A DNA stretch of 64,000 nucleotides, from NCBI GenBank assembly GCA_023424015.1, contig JAFAEM010000022.1, positions 62,001 to 126,000 on the forward strand. Direction: 5' to 3'. This document shows positions 27,223 to 35,482 of this stretch, one piece after another. A model generated the notes under the pieces. That model did not search any database. It was not told where the DNA came from and saw only the letters and a program-made list of their open reading frames with translations. Position 1 is the first letter of the stretch. Each line of letters starts with the position of its first letter. Both the position numbers and the translations under genes were made by a program. The DNA comes from Bacteroidota bacterium. Its GTDB lineage: Bacteria > Bacteroidota > Bacteroidia > Chitinophagales > Chitinophagaceae.

Positions 27223-28134
27223 ATGATCAAGACTCCTCCCTATCTAAAGAAAGGCGATACGATTGGCCTGGTTTGTCCCGCAGGATTTATGACCCTGGAA
27301 AAATGCGCGGAATGTATTCGGGTATTAGAAGAAGAGTGGGGATATAAGGTAAAGGTTGGCGCTACGGTTGGCGGCAATTCCGAAACTTATTTCTCGGGCA
27401 CCGATGAAGAGCGGCTCCGCGATTTTCAGAATATGTTGGATGATGATGAAGTACAGGCGGTGTTATGCGCAAGAGGAGGCTACGGGATGGGACGCATTAT
27501 TGATCAGGTCAACTTTAAGAAGTTCAAGAAGAAGCCGAAATGGATCATAGGATACAGCGATATCACTGTGCTGCATGCGCACCTCTATTCCAACTATTAT
27601 ATTTCTTCGCTGCATGCCCCGATGGCAGCTGCATTTAATGACGCGGGGTATATCAATCGCTATGTACAATCATTAAGAAATGCGCTGGAGGGTAAATGGG
27701 CGAAATATTCCTGTGATGGGCACGAACTCAACAGGAGCGGAGAAGCCATTGGAGAACTGGTAGGAGGGAATCTTGCTTTACTAAGTACAGTAGTGGGAAC
27801 GGATTCTGATATCAAGACCAGGGGACGCATCCTGTTTTTGGAGGATATTGGTGAGTATCTCTACAATATTGATCGCATGATGTACCAGTTGAAACGGAGC
27901 GGTAAGCTATCCAAATTGGCGGGACTTATCATCGGTGGTTTTTCAGAAGTGAAAGACACAGACCGGCCCTTTGGCAAACAGGTTTATGAAATAATCCACG
28001 ATGTGATCAAGGAATATGATTACCCGGTTTGTTTCAACTTTCCCGTGAGTCATGAAAAAGAGAACTACGCGTTGAAAATTGGCACCGGCTACAAACTGAA
28101 GGTCGGTAAATCGAAAGTATTATTGGAAGAATAA
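27223..28134 (+). CDS. Cytoplasmic S66 family LD-carboxypeptidase-like peptidase
   Basis: This is a second S66 peptidase (303 residues) and a paralogue of the gene at 24535, but without a signal peptide: it begins directly with the catalytic fold (PPYLKKGDTIGLVCPAGF). Catalytic elements are the Ser in IIGYSDITVLH, the Glu in LEDIGEYLYNIDRMMYQL and the His in VSHEKENYALKIG; CARGGYGMGRIIDQV is also kept. LdcA-type enzymes trim the terminal D-Ala from tetrapeptides during cytoplasmic muropeptide recycling, which fits this copy better than the exported one. It is the last gene of the peptidase/amidase operon, 14 bases after the amidase stop. Confidence 0.9.
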   Translation: MIKTPPYLKKGDTIGLVCPAGFMTLEKCAECIRVLEEEWGYKVKVGATVGGNSETYFSGTDEERLRDFQNMLDDDEVQAVLCARGGYGMGRIIDQVNFKKFKKKPKWIIGYSDITVLHAHLYSNYYISSLHAPMAAAFNDAGYINRYVQSLRNALEGKWAKYSCDGHELNRSGEAIGELVGGNLALLSTVVGTDSDIKTRGRILFLEDIGEYLYNIDRMMYQLKRSGKLSKLAGLIIGGFSEVKDTDRPFGKQVYEIIHDVIKEYDYPVCFNFPVSHEKENYALKIGTGYKLKVGKSKVLLEE

Positions 28135-28150
28135 CATGCTTCATCGCGGG

Positions 28151-28966
28151 TTAATTCGTCAATATTGAATCCAGGCTATTTTGAAAAGCAGGGAACTCAC
28201 TAAGGTCGTTGTGACTTCCATCTTTGATACCGACAAGTTGAATGCCGGGAAATTTATTTTTCAGCTTTACCGATTGACTGAATGGGATGATGCCGTCGCT
28301 GGTGCCATGCAAAATTGTAATGGGTACATCCACCTTTTCAAGATAGCGATAAGTGGGAAAATGATATTTCGAGATCAGCCGGGGAGGAAAAATAAAAGCA
28401 TAATGACCAAACAGGTTTACGACACTGTAATATGGCGTTTCGAGAATTAGCTTTTTGCAGTCTTTGATAGATGCAAGTTGTGCTGCAACACCCGACCCCA
28501 GTGATTTTCCATATAAAATGATACTGTCCTTAGCAAACCGGCTTCTCGCCATCTGGTAGACCCTTGCCGCATCTTTATAGATGATTTCTTCAGTCAGTGT
28601 GCCGGTACTTTTCCCAAACCCTGGGTAGTCCATCATCCAAACCTCATACTGATTCCTGTTAAAGTGTTCCGCATAGGCAGCATAGCGTTCAATATTATTC
28701 CTGTTGCCATGAAAATACAGTACCACTCCCTTGCACAAGGAGTCAGGTACGGTGAATTGAATGATATTTAGGTTTTTTTCTTCGTTGACAGGAAGATTGA
28801 TCTCTTTAAAAGGAGTGGGGAAACTGAAGCTGTGATCAGCCGGGAGCTTCTGGGGATGGAATAATATTTTATCCTGCAGGAAATATAAAGCCAGGCCCGC
28901 CACAATGTACACCAGCAAAATGATCTTAAACCAGCGCTTCAGCTTCTTTATAATGGTATTTTCCAT
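28151..28966 (-). CDS. Membrane-anchored alpha/beta hydrolase (BEM46/ABHD-like)
   Basis: This is a serine hydrolase of 271 residues. An N-terminal transmembrane helix (IILLVYIVAGLALYFLQ) is followed by KILFHPQKLP, the typical start of this family. The oxyanion block is VVLYFHGNRNNIERY, then MMDYPGFGKSTG, the nucleophile elbow YGKSLGSGVAA, the Asp in HGTSDGIIPF and the His in KDGSHNDLSEF. All triad members are present. The substrate is unknown. A paralogue with the same architecture lies at 30717-31505. The gene is convergent with the S66/amidase operon. Confidence 0.85.
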   Translation of the reverse strand: MENTIIKKLKRWFKIILLVYIVAGLALYFLQDKILFHPQKLPADHSFSFPTPFKEINLPVNEEKNLNIIQFTVPDSLCKGVVLYFHGNRNNIERYAAYAEHFNRNQYEVWMMDYPGFGKSTGTLTEEIIYKDAARVYQMARSRFAKDSIILYGKSLGSGVAAQLASIKDCKKLILETPYYSVVNLFGHYAFIFPPRLISKYHFPTYRYLEKVDVPITILHGTSDGIIPFSQSVKLKNKFPGIQLVGIKDGSHNDLSEFPAFQNSLDSILTN

Positions 28967-28998
28967 TACTGTAAACAGTTTTTTACCGCACCTGGTCC

Positions 28999-29397
28999 TC
29001 AGACTATCTGCATATCATATACAACCACCTTTTCCCAAAGATGGCTGTATTTCTCAACAAAGGCTTTGTGAATTGGATGCACCTGGTAGGCATCCTGGTC
29101 TTTTGCATTGTTGAAATACATGAGTTCCGAAACATCGTAACTATTGTCGATCACACCGCGTTGTTCGGTAGCGGCGGGAGTGCCCACCAGCAGTTTCTTT
29201 ACTTCAGGGATGCCCTTCAGTGTTCTCAAACCTTCGATCAATTGGTTCCGATCGGTCTCGGAGCCCTTATTTTTTAACCAGAAAAATACATGGTGCACCA
29301 CGCCGGTTTCCTGGTTGTCATCGGCACCCATCACTGAGGGTGCGGCGGCAAGTACTGAGGCGGTAGCAATAAATTGACGACGGTTGTATTCTTTCAT
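28999..29397 (-). CDS. Exported Dabb (stress-responsive alpha/beta barrel) domain protein
   Basis: This is a 132-residue protein with an N-terminal export signal carrying a twin-arginine-like motif (YNRRQFIATASVLAAAPSVM). One Dabb domain follows: HHVFFWLKNKGSE, then RTLKGIPEVKKLLVGTPA, DVSELMYFNNAKDQDAYQVHP, ending WEKVVVYDMQIV. HVFFWLK is the classic opening strand and QVHPIHKAF the classic helix start. These proteins form dimeric barrels; the function is unknown. It lies 32 bases upstream of the hydrolase on the same strand and could be co-transcribed with it. Confidence 0.8.
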   Translation of the reverse strand: MKEYNRRQFIATASVLAAAPSVMGADDNQETGVVHHVFFWLKNKGSETDRNQLIEGLRTLKGIPEVKKLLVGTPAATEQRGVIDNSYDVSELMYFNNAKDQDAYQVHPIHKAFVEKYSHLWEKVVVYDMQIV

Positions 29398-29482
29398 ACG
29401 CTGAAATAGTAGCTATGAAATTAGGGAAAATAAAATTATAGAAACATCTCCATTATACACGCCAGGAGCAGACCAGCTATTT

Positions 29483-30634
29483 TTACCATTGTATCCTGTT
29501 GTAATACTCGCTAATGCCACATTCTGTTTGTCGGCGGATATCATCCATGATGATACGAATGATCTCATCGTTGGAAGGAGGCCATTGTTCCTTCTGGTTG
29601 AGCAGCATTTTATCCTCTTCAGACAATGCCCTTTCATCGCCGGTATAAGTGGCAAAGCTATAGACCCAGTTATAATCACCACGGTAAGTATCGCTCCAAA
29701 GACGCCTGTTTGACTGGTCACGGGCTGTTGCCTGCAGGACCGCGTTGGCACGGATGACACGTGTAGTAATGGTGACCTTTGCTTTTACGGTGGAGTATTC
29801 TTTTCTTACCGAATCCTTCGCAACAACGATCTCCTTGGTAACAACTTCCTTGCTTACTTCCCTGGTTTCACGACTGTCGCTGTAGCGCCCAATGTTAACA
29901 TCACTGAAACGCAACTCGACAAAATTATCAGCCCTGATGTCGCGATAACCTGGTTGTGATTCCGCATAATACCGGGTAAAATTGGAGCGGTTGTTATTGC
30001 CCAGGTAACGTACCAGGTCATAATTGAAATTCTGGTAGTCGAAATTATAGGAGCCATACTGCAGACCTACCCGTGTAAGAGGCAGGATCACAACATTTGT
30101 AACGGCATAGGCATATGCATCGTCCATTTTTTGTTTGATGGACAGGTCGCCGGGTTTTAAAGCAAGTGCCTTTTGAAATTCATAGTATGCTTCGCGGAAG
30201 CTGGCTTTGTCATTGCCTTCCATGAGGCCCAGGCCTCTTTCAACACGAACATTACTGGCTTCATCACGATATGTTGTTACAAATGATGAGTAATCGGTAG
30301 GCCTTACGATATCAAATACCGCAGGGGTTCTGCGGATGGTTTCATACAGGCTTTGCAACTGAAGATATTCACTATAAATTTTCTCAGCACGCAATTCATT
30401 ACTCGAGGAGGAGAGATTGCGGATCTTGCTCTCATGGTCATCTACTGCATAACGATATGCGTCCTGGATGACATACATCGTCTTTGTATCATTCGGTTTT
30501 TTCTGCAGTTTTTTTGCTGCTACCTGAACGGCCTGATCATAGTCTCCGCTATTGTAAAGTTTCTGTGCATTTTTACATGAAAACAATACTGTCGAGAACA
30601 GGAGAAAGAATAAAATGTAGAGTTTCGGTTTCAT
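29483..30634 (-). CDS. Lipoprotein with N-terminal TPR-like repeats
   Basis: This predicted outer-membrane or periplasmic lipoprotein has 383 residues, with a signal peptide and lipobox ending FSCKN (YILFFLLFSTVLFSCKNAQ). The N-terminal part has helix pairs like tetratricopeptide repeats (KLYNSGDYDQAVQVAAKKLQ; REAYYEFQKALALKPGDLS). The second half (from about residue 185) alternates beta strands, contains a run of Tyr/Asn/Phe (QYGSYNFDYQNFNYDLVRY) and a repetitive segment (SKEVVTKEIVVAKDSVRKEY). No catalytic motif is seen. The ATG at 30634 is chosen over the TTG at 30649 because the signal peptide begins there. It may be an assembly or scaffold component; this is not resolved. Confidence 0.6.
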   Translation of the reverse strand: MKPKLYILFFLLFSTVLFSCKNAQKLYNSGDYDQAVQVAAKKLQKKPNDTKTMYVIQDAYRYAVDDHESKIRNLSSSSNELRAEKIYSEYLQLQSLYETIRRTPAVFDIVRPTDYSSFVTTYRDEASNVRVERGLGLMEGNDKASFREAYYEFQKALALKPGDLSIKQKMDDAYAYAVTNVVILPLTRVGLQYGSYNFDYQNFNYDLVRYLGNNNRSNFTRYYAESQPGYRDIRADNFVELRFSDVNIGRYSDSRETREVSKEVVTKEIVVAKDSVRKEYSTVKAKVTITTRVIRANAVLQATARDQSNRRLWSDTYRGDYNWVYSFATYTGDERALSEEDKMLLNQKEQWPPSNDEIIRIIMDDIRRQTECGISEYYNRIQW

Positions 30635-30716
30635 ATCGGTTCGTTTCAATATTGGACGTTGGAGCCGGATTTTTGTTAAAAGCCGGCCGCTTATTTACGG
30701 AAATCTTAACACCCCG

Positions 30717-31505
30717 CTAGTATTTCAGGATATCACGAACGAAATTATGATATTCGTCGAATAGGGGCAGGTTATTATGTCCGCCGCCGTGTATCCGGAT
30801 CAATGTGATTTTCTGGGGATTGATCTTTTGCAATCGTTCACTATGCTTTATCGGTATCAGCCAGTCTTTTGTGCCATGCAGGATATAGATATGGCATTTT
30901 ACCTGGGGCACCCACCGGTCGGTACGCAGATGGTATCGCAATACAAATCTCACCGGAAGTATGGGTACAAAGCGTTCCACCACTTTCAAAAAACTATAAT
31001 ACGGAGCATCCAGGATCAGAAACCTCGGGTTATTGTCAGAAGCCAGCTTTGAAGCAAAGCCACTGCCGATACTCCTTCCGTAAATAATGATGTGCTGTTC
31101 GTCGTAACTTTCTTTCAGCGTAGTATAAACGAATTGCATATCCGCCAGCATTTCCTTTTCACTACGCTTCCCGGTGCTCTTGCCAAAGCCCCGGTAATCG
31201 ACCAGTACCACATCGTAGTTGTAACGATAGAAATCCCTGGCATATTTTGCCCAACCCTTAATACTGCGTGAGTTACCATGAAAATAAAGGATAAGTCCCG
31301 AGGGATTTTCCCTGTAAAAGTGCAACCCGTTGATGCTGACCCCCGGCTGGATATCGAAAAAATATTCCCTGAACGGGATATCATACTTAAACTGGAAGTC
31401 TTTCTTCAGTTTTTCCGGCTTGAAAATAAATTTTTCCTGCAGCAGGTAGATAAGTATCGACAACACAACGATACCCAGGAGGATATACCAGATAAAGGGA
31501 GGCAA
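30717..31505 (-). CDS. Membrane-anchored alpha/beta hydrolase (BEM46/ABHD-like), paralogue
   Basis: This protein of 262 residues has the same layout as the hydrolase at 28151. It has an N-terminal helix (WYILLGIVVLSILIYLL), FIFKPEKL, GLILYFHGNSRSIKGWA, VDYRGFGKSTG, the nucleophile Ser in YGRSIGSGFAS, the Asp in HGTKDWLIPI and the His in HGGGHNNLPLF. The frame starts with TTG at 31505; an in-frame stop lies eight codons upstream (31527-31529) and there is no ATG before the membrane helix, so TTG is the likely start. Upstream lies the 40-bp tandem repeat region. The substrate is unknown. Confidence 0.83.
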   Translation of the reverse strand: MPPFIWYILLGIVVLSILIYLLQEKFIFKPEKLKKDFQFKYDIPFREYFFDIQPGVSINGLHFYRENPSGLILYFHGNSRSIKGWAKYARDFYRYNYDVVLVDYRGFGKSTGKRSEKEMLADMQFVYTTLKESYDEQHIIIYGRSIGSGFASKLASDNNPRFLILDAPYYSFLKVVERFVPILPVRFVLRYHLRTDRWVPQVKCHIYILHGTKDWLIPIKHSERLQKINPQKITLIRIHGGGHNNLPLFDEYHNFVRDILKY

Positions 31506-31567
31506 GGTGGTTTTGTTTCTACTAATTTATGTTGTCCATACTTGGAAATTGGGGACCAGGGATTAGT

Positions 31568-31687
31568 GCACCTGCGTCAGACGTGGACGTCAGGCGCTTT
31601 CCGGGCTGCACCTACGTCAGACTAGGACGTCAGACGCTTTCCGGGCTGCACCTGCGTCAGACGTGGACGTCAGTCGCTTCCCGGGCT
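31568..31687. repeat. Three exact 40-bp tandem repeat units
   Basis: The units are 31568-31607, 31608-31647 and 31648-31687. They share GCACCTGCGTCAGACGTGGA and a second half CGTCAGGCGCTTTCCGGGCT, with a few substitutions per unit. Each unit has a small palindrome centred on GACGT-GG-ACGTC (GACTA in unit 2). They fill the gap between kup and the hydrolase and adjoin the GTCGGGAGTC-type repeat. Confidence 0.85.
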
Positions 31688-31720
31688 ACTGACTCCCGAC
31701 TATCGACTCCCGACTAACCC
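31688..31720 (-). repeat. GTCGGGAGTC-type repeat touching the kup stop codon
   Basis: Read in the direction of kup, the sequence right after its TAG stop is GGGTTAGTCGGGAGTCGATA, then GTCGGGAGTCAGTA. Related copies in the same orientation relative to the gene occur at the ends of dsbD (39863-39885) and the ABC permease (60381-60428). The repeat brings several extra TAG triplets. Confidence 0.7.
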
Positions 31721-33694
31721 CTAGTCCTCCACTCTTTTCAGTCTCAAATTCGTGACAGGTGCTACAATCAGCGGGAATTTTTCCACTGTAACATTCGCTA
31801 CGTCGAGACCGAAACCTTTTTCCTCGGACAGGCTGTGTTCCTTCAGCCAGAAATGCAGTTTCATGATCACCCGCTCAATAAAAGGTAGCTCGTTATCCTG
31901 GCTAAGGTATTTTTCCATCACCATAAATTGGAAATCGCCTACCGTGTTGCTACTGGCCAGGCTTTCATAACGACTGATAATATTCACTTCTTTGTTGGCC
32001 ACGAGGTCTTCTACTACTTTTCTGAACATCAGGTTGATCCGGGGCTCCATTCTGAATCCGAGCCGGAAATCGATACGGATGATATCGTTTGGAATGATAT
32101 GTTCCACCTTGTATTCGGAAGTATACGGATCATCAAGTGTGTCGACGTGTACAAACCAATAGATATCCGCCCGCTTGGGTTTTTTGTTCAATATGGAATA
32201 AATGATCTTGTGTTCGATCTCTTTCGGATTGTTGGCACTGGTAAGGTAAACCAGGTGTGTTGCGTATTTGGGAATGGCTTTGTCGTTACTTAATTCCTGG
32301 ATCTTGGGAATATAATGCTCCATCCGCACAAACTCGACATAGCGGTTTTTAATCTTCCTGGCGCGATACCATACATACATGATCGTGAACATTAAGCCGC
32401 CGATCAATAAAGTGATGTAACCACCGTGAACAAATTTATCCATCAATGCTACAAAATATACACCTTCGACGATCAGGTACCCAACCAGGAAAATATAGAT
32501 CTTATATTTTTTATAGCGGTGTAAGACCAGGTAGTTGGCAAACAGCATAGTGGTGGCAAGCATGGTGACGATGATGGCCAGTCCATATGCTGCCTCCATA
32601 GCGGAAGACTTTCTGAAATATAAAACTATACCGACGCACCCAAGGTATAGCAGCATATTTATGCCGGGTATAAACAGCTGTCCTTTTTCTTCCGATGGAT
32701 AGCGAATTTTCATTTTTGGCCATAAGTTGAGACGCATGGCTTCGCTGATCAGTGTGAATGCCCCTGAGATCATGGCCTGGCTGGCGATGATCGCGGCCGT
32801 GGTGGCGATCACGACGCCGGGGATTATAAACCACTCCGGCATGAGATCGTAAAAGGCATTGATGCTCATCGCCTTCCTCACTTCATCGGTGATTTGCAAA
32901 CCGGAACGCTCCGAAAGCAGGTAAGCTCCCTGTCCGAAATAGTTAATCAGAAGACAGGTCTTGACGTAGATCCAGGAATTCCTGATATTACCTTTTCCGC
33001 AATGCCCGAGATCACTATATAGCGCTTCCGCCCCCGTGGTACAAAGAAATACGGCTCCCAGCAGCCAGAATCCCTCGGGATAGGTTCTGAGGAACTCGAT
33101 CGCATAATAAGGACTGAGCGATTTAAAAATTGTCAGGTCATCGAAAACATGTATTCCACCGAGTATCGCCAGCATGGTAAACCAGGTGAGCATGATGGGG
33201 CCGAATATTTTACCGATCGATGCCGTTCCAAACTGTTGCAGGAAAAAGAATAATGACAGGATAATCAAAACGATAATAACCAGTGAATCGTCAGCAATAC
33301 CACGTAGTGCCGGCAACTCACCTAATCCCTCTACTGCGGAGGTGATCGAAATAGGGGGGGTAATGATGCCATCGGCCAGAAGTGCGGCTCCTCCCAGCAT
33401 GGCGGGAATAACAAGCCATTTCCTTCTCCTTCTCACCAGGGCATAAAGTGCGAACGTGCCACCCTCCCCGCGGTTGTCGGCCCGGAGTATCAGGATCACA
33501 TACTTGATCGTGGTTTGTAAAGTGAGTGTCCAAATGATACAGGACAGGGTACCCAGGATCAGCGATTCATCGACCACCCGGTTGCTGATGATCGCGTTAA
33601 ATACATAAAGGGGGGATGTTCCAATATCTCCGTAAATAATTCCTAAAGCTATGAGTAGTCCCGCTGCCGTGACTTTATTAGTCGGTATTTTCAC
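31721..33694 (-). CDS. kup: KUP-type potassium uptake transporter
   Basis: This is an inner-membrane K+/H+ symporter of the KUP/HAK/KT family. The 657 residues begin TNKVTAAGLLIALGIIYGDIGTSPLYV, with the family hallmark GxxxGDIGTSPLY. About 12 hydrophobic helices run to roughly residue 450, including ADGIITPPISITSAVEG and TTGAEALYSDLGHCG, both signature blocks. A cytoplasmic C-terminal domain of ~200 residues follows (VYLTSANNPKEIEHK, DIYWFVHVDT). The start is GTG at 33694. A TAnnTTTG promoter lies 54 bases upstream. Confidence 0.96.
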   Translation of the reverse strand: MKIPTNKVTAAGLLIALGIIYGDIGTSPLYVFNAIISNRVVDESLILGTLSCIIWTLTLQTTIKYVILILRADNRGEGGTFALYALVRRRRKWLVIPAMLGGAALLADGIITPPISITSAVEGLGELPALRGIADDSLVIIVLIILSLFFFLQQFGTASIGKIFGPIMLTWFTMLAILGGIHVFDDLTIFKSLSPYYAIEFLRTYPEGFWLLGAVFLCTTGAEALYSDLGHCGKGNIRNSWIYVKTCLLINYFGQGAYLLSERSGLQITDEVRKAMSINAFYDLMPEWFIIPGVVIATTAAIIASQAMISGAFTLISEAMRLNLWPKMKIRYPSEEKGQLFIPGINMLLYLGCVGIVLYFRKSSAMEAAYGLAIIVTMLATTMLFANYLVLHRYKKYKIYIFLVGYLIVEGVYFVALMDKFVHGGYITLLIGGLMFTIMYVWYRARKIKNRYVEFVRMEHYIPKIQELSNDKAIPKYATHLVYLTSANNPKEIEHKIIYSILNKKPKRADIYWFVHVDTLDDPYTSEYKVEHIIPNDIIRIDFRLGFRMEPRINLMFRKVVEDLVANKEVNIISRYESLASSNTVGDFQFMVMEKYLSQDNELPFIERVIMKLHFWLKEHSLSEEKGFGLDVANVTVEKFPLIVAPVTNLRLKRVED

Positions 33695-33747
33695 GAACTG
33701 AAGTTAATATTTTCTATTAGGCATCTGTAATTCCAAGGCACTGCCTG

Positions 33748-33775
33748 CAAAGGTATAAGCAAAAACCAAATACAA
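33748..33775 (-). promoter_or_regulatory. Probable kup promoter
   Basis: On the minus strand there is TTG (33775-33773), a 17-nt spacer, and TACCTTTG (33755-33748), a full TAnnTTTG match. The predicted start is near 33741, giving a leader of about 47 bases before the GTG. The spacer is at the short end for this promoter class. Confidence 0.5.
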
Positions 33776-33932
33776 CGATTGACCTGTTAAAAGATTATCA
33801 CCAAACCAGATGCAGCAATTTCACATGCAACTGAACGTTTGTGTTATTGGTCTTTTAAACCTGCGACTTTAAATTAACTGCTCAGTTTTGGGGAAGCGTT
33901 CTTAACTTTAATATGCAAAAAATCAGATTATT

Positions 33933-35459
33933 ATGTACAAAAGGGGTTTGTTTTTGTCGGTGTTGGCTTTAATGTTCGCGTCGTTTTCCCTGGAGGCGCA
34001 GCGGCTTGTATATTCTGAGCCCGGTAAAGATGATACCCGCCGGCTCAACTTTGAGATCATTGGTAAGATCAATAATAATTTTCTTATCTATAAAAATATC
34101 CGGAATAAGAACTGGATCTCAATTCTGGACAACGATATGAGGGAGGTTGCCAGTGTAGAACAGGATTATCTTCCCGATAATGACAGGGTGATCAATGTAG
34201 ACTTTTTCCCATATACAGATTTTGCGTATATGATCTACCAGTACCGGAAAAAGAATATCATCTACTGTGTCGCCGCCAAGATCGATGGCAATGGAAATAA
34301 AATGAGTGAATTGGTGGAATTGGATACCACACAGGTGAATTTCGGGGCCGATAACAAGATCTATTCTGTGCTGACAAGCGAGGATAAAAGCAAGATCATG
34401 GTTTTCAAGATCAACAGCAAGAATAAAAAGCTTTATGTGATCACTAGTTTGCTGCTCGATGACAGGCTCAACGAGATCAAGAGGAGCCGGCTTAGCATGC
34501 CAATGGATGACCGGAATGATTACCTGAATGAATTCCAGCTCGATAATGATGGTGACCTGATCTTTACTAAGTTTGATCGGGTGAATAATGAGAATATTGG
34601 GAACGCTTCACTGATCATCAAGTATGCCCAGGCCGATAGTTTCCTGGTAAAAGAGCTGGATACCCAGAAAAAATACCTTGATGAGATCCGGATCAAACCT
34701 GATAATTATAATAAACGCTATTTCATAACCTCTTTTTATTGCAAACAAAGAAGGGGAAATATCGACGGGTATTATTTTTATATATGGGACAAGCAGACCT
34801 CTCAGCCCATTGTGGAAGATACGGTCAGCTTTAGCGAAGAACTAAGACGGGAGGCACGTGGTAATTCCAGCATGAGAACGGCTTTCAATGATTACTTTAT
34901 CCGGAATATCATTACAAGAAGGGATGGCGGTTTTCTTATCAGCAGCGAGGCTTATTATACCACATCGCGTGGTGGCGGATGGAATCGCTGGAACAACCTG
35001 TATGGCTCTCCTTTCCTGCGCACTTATGATTACTATTATTATTCGCCATATTCTTATAATAGTTTATGGGGCAATCGCTGGAATTATGGCCAGAACGTAA
35101 GGTACCAGGCCGACAATATCGCGGTGATGTCGTTTGATAAGAACGGGAAACGGGAATGGAGCAGCATAATATCAAAAGAGCAGTTCGATGACCAGTCGGA
35201 TGAATTGTTGTCGTACCAGATCATGAATACAGGTGGAGAATTGCATTTCCTCTTCAACAACCTGGAAAGAAGAGCCAACCTGCTAAATGATTTCAGCCTG
35301 ACGCCTGATGGCAAGATCACACGCAATCCTACTTTGAAAAATCTCGATCGTGGATATGAACTGATGCCAAAGTTTGCCAAACAGGTTAGTGCGCGCCAGG
35401 TGATCATACCATGTATTTACAGAAATTATATTTGTTTTGCAAAACTTGAATATAACTGA
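33933..35459 (+). CDS. Unknown secreted protein with an aromatic-rich segment
   Basis: This protein of 508 residues has a clear signal peptide (LFLSVLALMFASFSLEAQ). The mature part alternates short strands and turns (for example NFEIIGKINNNFLIYKNIRN, FAYMIYQYRKKNIIYCVAAK, RDGGFLISSEAYYTTS), which could fold as a beta-propeller. Around residues 363-385 it has a very aromatic stretch, YDYYYYSPYSYNSLWGNRW, enriched in Tyr and Trp. No T9SS tail, lipobox or catalytic motif is visible. I do not recognise a family. It is divergent from kup across a 238-base gap and is followed after 23 bases by a membrane protein gene on the same strand. Confidence 0.65.
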   Translation: MYKRGLFLSVLALMFASFSLEAQRLVYSEPGKDDTRRLNFEIIGKINNNFLIYKNIRNKNWISILDNDMREVASVEQDYLPDNDRVINVDFFPYTDFAYMIYQYRKKNIIYCVAAKIDGNGNKMSELVELDTTQVNFGADNKIYSVLTSEDKSKIMVFKINSKNKKLYVITSLLLDDRLNEIKRSRLSMPMDDRNDYLNEFQLDNDGDLIFTKFDRVNNENIGNASLIIKYAQADSFLVKELDTQKKYLDEIRIKPDNYNKRYFITSFYCKQRRGNIDGYYFYIWDKQTSQPIVEDTVSFSEELRREARGNSSMRTAFNDYFIRNIITRRDGGFLISSEAYYTTSRGGGWNRWNNLYGSPFLRTYDYYYYSPYSYNSLWGNRWNYGQNVRYQADNIAVMSFDKNGKREWSSIISKEQFDDQSDELLSYQIMNTGGELHFLFNNLERRANLLNDFSLTPDGKITRNPTLKNLDRGYELMPKFAKQVSARQVIIPCIYRNYICFAKLEYN

Positions 35460-35482
35460 ATGATGTAGTAATTTCCATATCC

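Noticed and set aside
31568..31687. Tandem repeats considered as a CRISPR array
   Set aside because: The units are contiguous without unique spacers and there are no cas genes.
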